A stretch of 64,000 nt of DNA from a virus. Shown in pieces: positions 47,178-53,701 of this stretch. The stretch's first letter is position 1. The number at the start of each line of letters is the position of its first letter. Both the position numbers and the translations under genes were made by a program. The notes beneath the pieces are model-generated. The model saw nothing but the letters and a program-made list of their open reading frames with translations. It was not told the DNA's origin and ran no database searches. Where the stretch lies: IMG/VR virus record IMGVR_UViG_3300046733_001096, positions 1 to 64,000 of that record. The stretch is one strand, 5' to 3'.

Positions 47178-47329
47178 TCAGATTTCCAGATAGTCCAGAT
47201 GCCATAAGCAATCGCTGCATACGCAATTAAATCAACTGGTACAATAAGCATTGCGATCCCAGTTGCAACCAATGCAGCACCGTCGAGTGTTGTACGTTCT
47301 TTTAGTCTATTTTTAATCCAATTAATCAT
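47174..47329 (-). CDS. Small membrane protein, 51 aa
   Basis: ATG at 47329, overlapping the transporter stop by 8 nt (MINWIKNRLKERTTLDGAALV...). One or two hydrophobic helices (residues 18-46) and an aromatic end YGIWTIWKSE, like small conserved proteins in marine T4-like phages. Function unknown. Confidence 0.65.
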   Translation of the reverse strand: MINWIKNRLKERTTLDGAALVATGIAMLIVPVDLIAYAAIAYGIWTIWKSE

Positions 47330-48251
47330 TTTTTTTCTCCTCTAATAATTTATTATAAAATAGTTCTTCATCTGGACAATTATTATGTTCAATTTGAATA
47401 GTTGTATGTACTATTTTATAATTATCGATTAACAGTTTCTTGGTATTATATATTGTATCATCACATTCGCCATCATCCAATATATTAATGTGCATAGCGG
47501 CTGAAATTTGCCCGCTTGCTAATTCCCATATATGTATATGGTGAACATTATTAACATGATCCACATTTGTCATAATGTCTTTTACTATAACATCAATGTC
47601 GATATGTTCTGGTTTTCCAGTCATTAGTATTCTAATACAATCTTTTAATAATTCCCATCCACTTTTTAATATTAAACTGGCAAGGACTACACTTATAATA
47701 GGATCAATATAATACCAATCAGTAAAGTATATAACAATACCACCAATTATAGCACCGACACTGCCTAAAATATCAAGTAAGATATGAAGTATCACCCCAC
47801 GCATATTGATATTGTGTCCATCATGATGATGATGCACTACTTTAAATAATATCAAATTAACGATTAGTCCAGTGATTGCGATTGGCAACATCCAATATAT
47901 ATCAACCATTTCAGGATTTAATATTCTATATATTGCTTCATATATTATATACGCAAATAGTCCTATCCACATTAACGCATTTAAAAATGCAGCAATAACT
48001 TCCGCTCTCATAAATCCATATGAGTATGTTTCAGTTGGTGGTTTGCGACCTATCCAAAATCCAAATACTGCGATAATCATTGCCAATGCGTCAGTTGAAA
48101 GATGTAATGCATCACTTAGTAATGCAAGTGAATTACTTATATGAGCACCAAATAATTCAATGACAACAAACATTACTAAAATTAAAATGCTTATTTTTAG
48201 TGCACGTTCTTCTTTGCCTGCTTTTCTGATATGATACTGATTATGTTTCAT
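47322..48251 (-). CDS. Cation diffusion facilitator (Zn/Co/Cd efflux)
   Basis: 309 residues, the usual CDF length. Six transmembrane helices, with metal-site motifs SDALHLSTDA in helix 2 and ILHILLDILGSVGA in helix 5 (His/Asp pairs), a His-rich loop HHHHDGHN typical of zinc transporters (ZitB/CzcD), and a cytoplasmic C-terminal domain (VHHIHIWELASGQISAAMHI). It exports divalent metal using protons. Transporters are rare in phages. It overlaps the epimerase gene by 11 nt. Confidence 0.9.
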   Translation of the reverse strand: MKHNQYHIRKAGKEERALKISILILVMFVVIELFGAHISNSLALLSDALHLSTDALAMIIAVFGFWIGRKPPTETYSYGFMRAEVIAAFLNALMWIGLFAYIIYEAIYRILNPEMVDIYWMLPIAITGLIVNLILFKVVHHHHDGHNINMRGVILHILLDILGSVGAIIGGIVIYFTDWYYIDPIISVVLASLILKSGWELLKDCIRILMTGKPEHIDIDVIVKDIMTNVDHVNNVHHIHIWELASGQISAAMHINILDDGECDDTIYNTKKLLIDNYKIVHTTIQIEHNNCPDEELFYNKLLEEKKND

Positions 48252-49164
48252 TAGTTTTTTTCTTTATATTATATAGTTCTCTGATACCATTTTCAATACT
48301 GATAGATGGGCTCCATCCAAGAAGTTTACTTGCTTTAAATATGTCAGCAAGTGTTTCACTCGCATATCCTTTGGGTTTCTCTTGATATTCTATTTCTAGA
48401 TTAGGAAAAAACTCTCGCAATATTTCAACTACTTGATTTACAGAAACGTTTTCTCCTGTCCCCACATTAAAAATTTCACTCTTTACTTTAGATTCCATAC
48501 TTGCAATACATGCACGTGCTACATCACTAACGTGTATGTAATCTCTTCTATATTCACCATCACCGTGGACTGTCAATGGTGTATTTTCATTAGCCATGCG
48601 ATAAAATCTACTAATCATTAATCCATTGGTATCATCCGATGGCTGTTCATCGCCATATACTGTGAAAAAACGCAATACATTATAATTTAGTCCAAAAACG
48701 TTTTTATATTGTTTACACAATTGCTCACCAAATAACTTAGTCATTGCATAATAATTTAATGGATCAGGTTTATGAAATGGTTTATGAGGTATGGGATTAT
48801 TTCCATATATACTTGATGAACTTGAAAACACAAATTTACGAATTCCCACCGCGTGTGATGCAGTCAACATATTACGTGTTCCAGTAACATTTATATCAAA
48901 ATATAAGTCCGGATCAATAAAACTATCTGGTATTCGTGTCTTTGCTGCCAGATGAATAACAAAATCTTTGCCAGCAGTTGCCATTATGCACTTGGCGGCA
49001 CTTTGTATGTCGCCCTTAATATACTTTACCATTTTAAAATCATTGGGCTTTTCAGCAATGTCCAAAACAGTTACTTCATAACCTTTTCTTAATAATTGCC
49101 TGACAACTTCTCTGCCCACAAAACCAGCGCCGCCAGTTACAAGAACTTTACCTTTTGCTAACAT
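48241..49164 (-). CDS. NAD-dependent sugar epimerase/dehydratase
   Basis: 307 residues of the extended SDR family. TGGAGFVG (residues 11-18), FVIHLAAKT, SSSSSIYGNN and YYAMTK (the YxxxK pair), then LRFFTVYGDEQP and RRDYIHVSDVARAC. GalE-like UDP-glucose epimerase or related. It works on nucleotide sugars, so with the UDP-sugar dehydrogenase and glycosyltransferase it may change surface sugars or modified DNA sugars. Confidence 0.88.
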   Translation of the reverse strand: MLAKGKVLVTGGAGFVGREVVRQLLRKGYEVTVLDIAEKPNDFKMVKYIKGDIQSAAKCIMATAGKDFVIHLAAKTRIPDSFIDPDLYFDINVTGTRNMLTASHAVGIRKFVFSSSSSIYGNNPIPHKPFHKPDPLNYYAMTKLFGEQLCKQYKNVFGLNYNVLRFFTVYGDEQPSDDTNGLMISRFYRMANENTPLTVHGDGEYRRDYIHVSDVARACIASMESKVKSEIFNVGTGENVSVNQVVEILREFFPNLEIEYQEKPKGYASETLADIFKASKLLGWSPSISIENGIRELYNIKKKTNET

Positions 49165-49454
49165 ATGAATTCTTTCTTAATTTCTTGATTCAACATATTT
49201 AGTCTATTAACGTTTGTATCATTATAACAGAATAATAACCAAATAGCAAGCATTATTTAACTTGACGGAGTGTCACAGTTGCACTACACGCATACCGAGT
49301 CTTCGCAAAATGCAGTTGTTTTTAGTGTTTTTTAGTGTTATATTACTATAAATAAAAGTGTAAGATAAGCGACCTCAGCTTATAAAAAATGAGTGGCACT
49401 GGGAAAGACTAGGGTATTGCTTCCCTCAAGCATCAAACAATTTGGAGAAACTGA
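49165..49454. other. Divergent intergenic region with structured leader
   Basis: 290 bp without a gene. On the plus strand an exact TATAAATA (49347-49354) is followed by two hairpins: ATAAGC/GCTTAT (49365-49383) and GGGAA/TTCCC (49401-49425). On the minus strand a TATAAT box (near 49220) may drive the epimerase gene. A TTTTAGTG motif is repeated at about 49319 and 49330. Confidence 0.55.
49347..49354 (+). promoter_or_regulatory. T4-like late promoter of the plus-strand cassette
   Basis: Plus-strand TATAAATA, about 100 bp upstream of the first gene at 49455. Confidence 0.65.
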
Positions 49455-49649
49455 ATGACACTAAACCTATTTAGTGCCCTAGCAAATCTTTTTGGAGGAT
49501 TTCCTAATAGGGCAACAAAACGCTCAGACTTAATGACTTGGGCAAAAACAGAGTATGCACGTGATTGGGAATTTGCTTACCAATACATGCTTGATAACAG
49601 TGGCAAAGCGCCATCACACAGACACACACAAGGAATAACACATGATTAA
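49455..49649 (+). CDS. Small hypothetical protein, 64 aa
   Basis: MTLNLFSALANLFGG..., with a helical AKTEYARDWEFAYQYMLDN segment. It starts after TTTGGAGAAA and overlaps the DUF1127 gene by 8 nt. Function unknown; first gene of the cassette that contains subunit c. Confidence 0.6.
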   Translation: MTLNLFSALANLFGGFPNRATKRSDLMTWAKTEYARDWEFAYQYMLDNSGKAPSHRHTQGITHD

Positions 49650-49878
49650 TAAACTAGTAATAGCATACAAAAATTTTAGAACCGAAATGGATTATAGAAA
49701 GAAAGTTCGTACAACAATCAAAGAACTGTCTGCACTTTCAAACTATGAACTAAATGATATCGGAATTTCACGTGGTGAAATATATAATATTGCAATCACA
49801 TCATATAATAAACCAGAACGTCTAGTAGTTGAAGATATTGAAATAACAGTAAATGAAAATCTAAGAGGGGCAGTATAA
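49642..49878 (+). CDS. DUF1127 (YjiS-like) protein
   Basis: 78 residues. TTIKELSALSNYELNDIGISRGEIYNIA matches the DUF1127 signature (ELSxLSDxELxDIGISRxEI). Small DUF1127 proteins in alphaproteobacteria are stress-linked and affect RNA turnover and phosphate or central metabolism. A phage copy could adjust host RNA decay. TAATG-coupled to the next gene. Confidence 0.85.
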   Translation: MINKLVIAYKNFRTEMDYRKKVRTTIKELSALSNYELNDIGISRGEIYNIAITSYNKPERLVVEDIEITVNENLRGAV

Positions 49879-50054
49879 TGACTACATTAGTAATGGAATA
49901 TACGGTAAATCCTTTTTGGAATGCTCTTAAAGTATTTGGTCGTGGCACATGGAACTTCTTAGAGTCAGTGGGATATGCAAGAGCCGCTGCTGAACTACAT
50001 CGTCAAGGCTTCTACAAAGAAGCTAAAGACTTGATGTTAATGGACAGGAGTTGA
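49878..50054 (+). CDS. Small YKEA-motif protein, 58 aa
   Basis: [20 protein letters not shown]..., ending [22 protein letters not shown]. This A..EL...G.YKEA motif is shared with the gene at 50506-50640 and loosely with YjiS-like proteins. TAATG start overlap. Function unknown. Confidence 0.65.
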   Translation: MTTLVMEYTVNPFWNALKVFGRGTWNFLESVGYARAAAELHRQGFYKEAKDLMLMDRS

Positions 50055-50058
50055 TACA

Positions 50059-50283
50059 ATGACAGGTGATATAGCAACTATGGGCGCAATGATTGGCGCC
50101 GGACTAGCAACATTAGGAATGGGTGGTGCTGCAATCGCAGTAGGAATTATTGTCGGTAGTGTATTTAAAGTTATGCCTAAAAAGCCTGACAACGGAACAA
50201 TGTTTATTGGTGTTGCATTTGCAGAAGCATTAGGTATCTTTGCATTCTTAGTAGCACTACTACTAATGTTTGCAGTTGTATAA
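50059..50283 (+). CDS. atpE: F0F1 ATP synthase subunit c homologue
   Basis: 74 residues, the normal length. Helix 1 is GxGxG-like ([25 protein letters not shown]), the loop is [12 protein letters not shown] instead of the usual A-R-(N/Q)-P, and helix 2 is [23 protein letters not shown], with the ion-binding Glu56 and the exact GIFAF(L/V)VAL pattern of alphaproteobacterial subunit c. It could enter the host c-ring and change or block proton flow. The loop that touches F1 gamma/epsilon is changed. No other atp gene is near. Confidence 0.9.
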   Translation: MTGDIATMGAMIGAGLATLGMGGAAIAVGIIVGSVFKVMPKKPDNGTMFIGVAFAEALGIFAFLVALLLMFAVV

Positions 50284-50504
50284 TGGTTGGTGAACAACAT
50301 ATGGAAATATCAGCACAAGTAGTGCAGAAGTTAGGTTTCTATATGTTTGTGATAATGACTTCACTACTAATAATATGCATAGGATTTGGTTTCTATGCAG
50401 TAATTGATAAGTTCAAAGAACCAAATTGGAAAGAGGCATGCCTTGAAAAGGGTGGAGTACCAGTTCAACTAGATAAATCAATGTTTGATTGTAAAGGAAT
50501 ATAA
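50283..50504 (+). CDS. Single-pass membrane protein, 73 aa
   Basis: A TAATG start directly after subunit c; Met7 is an alternative start. One transmembrane helix (residues 18-40, FYMFVIMTSLLIICIGFGFY), then a soluble tail with two Cys (EACLEKGG..., FDCKGI). It may be a partner for the subunit c homologue, since they are translated together. Confidence 0.65.
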   Translation: MVGEQHMEISAQVVQKLGFYMFVIMTSLLIICIGFGFYAVIDKFKEPNWKEACLEKGGVPVQLDKSMFDCKGI

Positions 50505-50505
50505 T

Positions 50506-50640
50506 ATGTTAAAAAGATTTGTAAAAGCAATGGAATACCGTTCATACTGTATGGCAATTCGTGAATTACGCAACAAAGGCTTATATAAAGAAGCACAACG
50601 TGTCAGTGAATATAAGCACAATATGTATCCTACTACTTAG
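50506..50640 (+). CDS. Small YKEA-motif protein, 44 aa
   Basis: ATG 1 nt after the preceding stop. MLKRFVKAMEYRSYCMAIRE and then LRNKGLYKEAQRVSEY; it shares the GxYKEA helix with the gene at 49878. Function unknown. It ends at the weak palindrome CTACTACTTAGTAGTATG, where the minus-strand genes converge. Confidence 0.6.
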   Translation: MLKRFVKAMEYRSYCMAIRELRNKGLYKEAQRVSEYKHNMYPTT

Positions 50641-50654
50641 TAGTATGATCGAAG

Positions 50655-50906
50655 TTAATTAGGACCAGCAATGAAATGTAGTTTGAGCATTATGCCTTCT
50701 ACATCTGCTGGTTCAAGATAAGGTATAACATCATCTCCGGTATGTATACCAGGTAGTTGAACAAAATTATTATCCTTGAACACTGCAATTTCATAAAGTT
50801 TTTTGCCTGGTTCTTGAATCACACTCAAATCATAATTACCAAAAGACCGTTTGGCTTGAAAGTGTTGCGGTCGTATTTCATTAAATTGTAAATCACAAAA
50901 ATTCAT
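50655..50906 (-). CDS. Hypothetical protein, 83 aa
   Basis: NFCDLQFNEIRPQHFQAKRSFGNYDLSVIQEPGKKLYEIAVFK..., probably a small beta protein, with a C-terminal YLEPADVEGIMLKL. It overlaps the SWIM protein gene by 14 nt. Function unknown. Confidence 0.6.
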   Translation of the reverse strand: MNFCDLQFNEIRPQHFQAKRSFGNYDLSVIQEPGKKLYEIAVFKDNNFVQLPGIHTGDDVIPYLEPADVEGIMLKLHFIAGPN

Positions 50907-51114
50907 CTAACGTATCCTCAAATTTTTCTTCTATTAATTTAATATGCTTGCATTTTTTAAATGCCGGGCAATCACAAGTAAACCCCTTATCAGTCATTTT
51001 AATTGTATATATATTACCCTTGCTGCCTGATACATACCATTCAGTATCAACTGCCCAATGACCCTTAGTATTAATCAGGTCACTGGGAAATATACGTGGT
51101 CCATACTTTGCCAT
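50893..51114 (-). CDS. SWIM zinc-finger protein
   Basis: 73 residues. The SWIM motif is FTCDCPAFKKCKHIKLIEEKF (C-x-C, then C-x-H, around residues 48-60), after a beta-hairpin WYVSGSKGNIYTIKM. SWIM domains bind DNA or protein. It is small enough to be little more than the finger. It touches the next start. Confidence 0.8.
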   Translation of the reverse strand: MAKYGPRIFPSDLINTKGHWAVDTEWYVSGSKGNIYTIKMTDKGFTCDCPAFKKCKHIKLIEEKFEDTLDEFL

Positions 51115-51455
51115 TATATAGTTTCAAATCCAAAGTTTGCTACAACTGAACGATTGCCATCAGCATCTTCAATAATATTTCCAACTGAAATACTAGACAT
51201 TTTTCCAAACCGCTCAATACGATCTTCTGGTCCAATATTTCCTACTTCAAAAACATGATCAAGGCTGTCAGCAATAATGTTTGCAACATGAGTATAACAT
51301 TCATCAAATTTCATAGCAGCCTCTTTAAAATTTCCAAATGTGGCATCTGCATATGCAGTTGCTTTTTCGTGACAATTCCAGCCCTCTTTATTAACTAGTT
51401 CTACTAGTTTTTCATCTAATTGAATTTGATAAACTTTGAAAACTTGAACTGACAT
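51114..51455 (-). CDS. Hypothetical early protein, 113 aa
   Basis: Alpha/beta protein with a C-terminal pattern (VFEVGNIGPEDRIERFGKMSSISVGNIIEDADGN...VANFGFETI) typical of small proteins encoded in several marine phages. It sits behind an early promoter with conserved spacer. Function unknown. Confidence 0.65.
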   Translation of the reverse strand: MSVQVFKVYQIQLDEKLVELVNKEGWNCHEKATAYADATFGNFKEAAMKFDECYTHVANIIADSLDHVFEVGNIGPEDRIERFGKMSSISVGNIIEDADGNRSVVANFGFETI

Positions 51456-51486
51456 ATGAGATTTCCTTGTTGCTATCTATACATTC

Positions 51487-51515
51487 TTTATAGACTGATT
51501 CGTTTGAATTGTCAA
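51487..51515 (-). promoter_or_regulatory. Early promoter with the conserved spacer
   Basis: Minus-strand TTGACA (51510-51515), 17 bp with AAACGAATCAGTC, TATAAA (51487-51492). Confidence 0.8.
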
Positions 51516-51538
51516 GTATTATTTCACACTTTTAAATA

Positions 51539-51724
51539 TTAAGCCTCGTCAATTAGAGTAAAATATTCCTCTTCATCTTTGCTCAAGTAAATCGCATCAA
51601 AAAGATTTTCTGGCACAACGCCTAGACCAACTGCACGACGAGTTTGACAATAGTGTGCATAATCTTCACACTCTTTAATTTCTGGTAGATATGGGTGTGA
51701 TGAAACGATGATTTCTTGTGTCAT
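51539..51724 (-). CDS. Small hypothetical early protein, 61 aa
   Basis: MTQEIIVSSHPYLPEIKECE..., acidic end (LSKDEEEYFTLIDEA). One gene per early promoter here. Function unknown. Confidence 0.6.
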   Translation of the reverse strand: MTQEIIVSSHPYLPEIKECEDYAHYCQTRRAVGLGVVPENLFDAIYLSKDEEEYFTLIDEA

Positions 51725-51755
51725 GTGATTCTCTTTCTTGTTAACTTATACATAC

Positions 51756-51784
51756 TTTATATCAGTCGTATGTTAGGTTGTCAA
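51756..51784 (-). promoter_or_regulatory. Early promoter, variant spacer
   Basis: Minus-strand TTGACA (51779-51784), 17 bp (ACCTAACATACGACTGA), TATAAA (51756-51761). Confidence 0.75.
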
Positions 51785-52032
51785 GCAAAAAGTGGTTGCA
51801 TTGTTTCGAAAACTTTGTTGTAAGCATTAACTTCTGCTTCATAGTATTCATAAAAATCTGAGTCGTCAGTAAAATGTGCATGGTCACAATTATAACTGGC
51901 ACAATGTTCATCCCATACACGATTCATTGCTTCCATGCCTTCAAGCAAATCGCCACGACCATAAGAAGTCATTACTGTTTTAGCATCTTCAAAGGTAGTA
52001 TCAAACTTATAAAAACTAGGGATTCTAAACAT
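51781..52032 (-). CDS. Small acidic early protein, 83 aa
   Basis: MFRIPSFYKFDTTFEDAKTV..., with Asp/Glu/Tyr-rich middle (HAHFTDDSDFYEYYEAEV). Function unknown. Its stop overlaps the -35 box of the next early promoter. Confidence 0.6.
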   Translation of the reverse strand: MFRIPSFYKFDTTFEDAKTVMTSYGRGDLLEGMEAMNRVWDEHCASYNCDHAHFTDDSDFYEYYEAEVNAYNKVFETMQPLFA

Positions 52033-52065
52033 ATTACATTCTCCGTTTTCTCAACTTATACATTC

Positions 52066-52094
52066 TTTATAAAGTGATTCGGTTAGAATGTCAA
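52066..52094 (-). promoter_or_regulatory. Early promoter with the conserved spacer
   Basis: Minus-strand TTGACA (52089-52094), 17 bp with AACCGAATCACTT, TATAAA (52066-52071). Confidence 0.8.
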
Positions 52095-52101
52095 GTAAAA
52101 A

Positions 52102-52926
52102 CTAAGAAAAAATATTGTTTATATTGCCTTCAAATATAAAATGTCCAGTGTGGTCTAATTTTACCAAAGGATCAAGCCATATCTTACCATCAAGATTTTG
52201 CCATCGTCTACAAAACGCATAGTCTTCTGATAGATATCTTTTTGTATCAGGTTCTAGATATGTATCAAAGAATAAGTATGTCCATTTTGCAAACTCTGGA
52301 TCCATATTCAAATCATTATTAAAATAAAGATCGGGATATTCTTCAATCATTTTTATAATTACTTCACGCTTAATTAGCATGAAACCAGTTGCCGCATCTT
52401 TTAACTCTGTAAGACCATCTGTCATTTGTATTTGTGGTTCATCGCCGTCTAGATTATATCTAAAATTAAGTGCATAGTTTGAACCAACTGAATTTAATAA
52501 GTTTGCATCAATTGATGTATTATTTACAACATTATGTTTTATATTATTCCAGTTCAAATCTTTTTTAGGATATGCACCAACAATAATATCTTTATCATGT
52601 TGTAGCATATGTAAGATATCAAGTGCATCAAAATTTATATCTGCATCAATAAACATCATATGTGTTGCTTCTGGATTAGCCATGAAATATGCTACCATAT
52701 GACATCTAGCACGTGATACTAAACTTTCGTTTGCACTAGTAGTCAGGGAGTATGGTATTTCATGTTTTGTGAACATCATATGTGCACGTGTCCATGATCT
52801 AAAAAACGGTTCTGTTACCTGTCCTCCATAGCAAGGAGTACAGTAATGAACATGTGTTTTTCTTATGAAATCTAAATCAATTTCTTTTCTAAATTGCAGG
52901 CAATGTTCTAATGCGCTATTGTTCAA
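52102..52926 (-). CDS. GT-A-type glycosyltransferase-like protein
   Basis: 274 residues, TTG start. HYCTPCYGG..., ANESLVSRARCHMVAYFMA, THMMFIDADINFDALDIL (DxD-like metal motif), VGAYPKK and TGFMLIKREVI are as in phage and bacterial GT-A enzymes. It could glycosylate host surface sugars, phage proteins or modified DNA. It has an exact consensus sigma70 promoter upstream. Confidence 0.78.
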   Translation of the reverse strand: MNNSALEHCLQFRKEIDLDFIRKTHVHYCTPCYGGQVTEPFFRSWTRAHMMFTKHEIPYSLTTSANESLVSRARCHMVAYFMANPEATHMMFIDADINFDALDILHMLQHDKDIIVGAYPKKDLNWNNIKHNVVNNTSIDANLLNSVGSNYALNFRYNLDGDEPQIQMTDGLTELKDAATGFMLIKREVIIKMIEEYPDLYFNNDLNMDPEFAKWTYLFFDTYLEPDTKRYLSEDYAFCRRWQNLDGKIWLDPLVKLDHTGHFIFEGNINNIFS

Positions 52927-52961
52927 TTTTTATCCGCTTCATCAATTTATAGTTATATTAT

Positions 52962-52990
52962 ATTATACACGATTCTAAAGTATTTGTCAA
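52962..52990 (-). promoter_or_regulatory. Exact consensus sigma70 promoter
   Basis: Minus-strand TTGACA (52985-52990), 17 bp, TATAAT (52962-52967), overlapping the stop of the kinase gene. Confidence 0.85.
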
Positions 52991-53664
52991 CTTCTTTGAT
53001 CTTTAATCCAGTTCTTGGCCTGTGGCATAGATGGGGACTTAACTAAAAATTTATCAATTGCTCTATCAACTTCTAAGAAATTTGATTTACGTTCTGGATC
53101 TTCTAGGCCACCAGAGTTATCAACAATATGAAAATTTCCTGCGCCGAATAACTGCTGAAACTTCATAAGATTCTGCTGTACTGCTTGCCACATCTTAGTC
53201 ACTTGTTGTCTTGGTAAACTTCTAGGACGATTTTCATTGCGCTCTTGTGCGACATCTTCACTTGTATTAACAAATAACATCATTGTTTCATAGCCAAGTT
53301 CTTTTAATTGTTCATTTGCTTTTTGAACTTTTGCTACATCTTTGCCAGTGCCATCAATAATAAGTCCTAGACGGCCTTCGATATGCAATTGTTGTTTATT
53401 CTTTGTAATCTGTTTTGCACGATTACGAATTTCTTGTCCTTCATCAGAATAGATATCATCTGGAGTCAATTCTTTTCCTGCTTTATCCATCATATATTCA
53501 TAAATGTCATCTGAATTTACTGTTCTGAGACCAGTTCCTTTGAGCATCTTATTAGCAACAAAACTTTTGCCACTGCCAGGGCCGCCTGCCAGAAATACGG
53601 CTTTGAAAATATGAGGATCATTCACACCCTCTTCAATTGATTGTAGGATTTCATTGACACGCAT
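52987..53664 (-). CDS. P-loop kinase (zeta-toxin-like) with capsid-targeting-like N-terminus
   Basis: 225 residues. MRVNEILQSIE|EG at the N-terminus has the same shape as the packaged-protein leader. Walker A AGGPGSGKS (residues 26-34), VNSDDIYEYMM, GLIIDGTGKD, LFVNTSEDVAQERNENRPRSLP. Similar kinases occur in marine T4-like phages. If injected it may phosphorylate a nucleotide-sugar or RNA in the new host. GATAAATAC late promoter at 53694-53701. Confidence 0.75.
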   Translation of the reverse strand: MRVNEILQSIEEGVNDPHIFKAVFLAGGPGSGKSFVANKMLKGTGLRTVNSDDIYEYMMDKAGKELTPDDIYSDEGQEIRNRAKQITKNKQQLHIEGRLGLIIDGTGKDVAKVQKANEQLKELGYETMMLFVNTSEDVAQERNENRPRSLPRQQVTKMWQAVQQNLMKFQQLFGAGNFHIVDNSGGLEDPERKSNFLEVDRAIDKFLVKSPSMPQAKNWIKDQRS

Positions 53665-53693
53665 TTATACTTACTCCAATAATTTGTTACAGG

Positions 53694-53701
53694 TATTTAT
53701 C
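53694..53701 (-). promoter_or_regulatory. T4-like late promoter of the kinase gene
   Basis: Minus-strand GATAAATA, 30 bp upstream of 53664. Confidence 0.6.
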
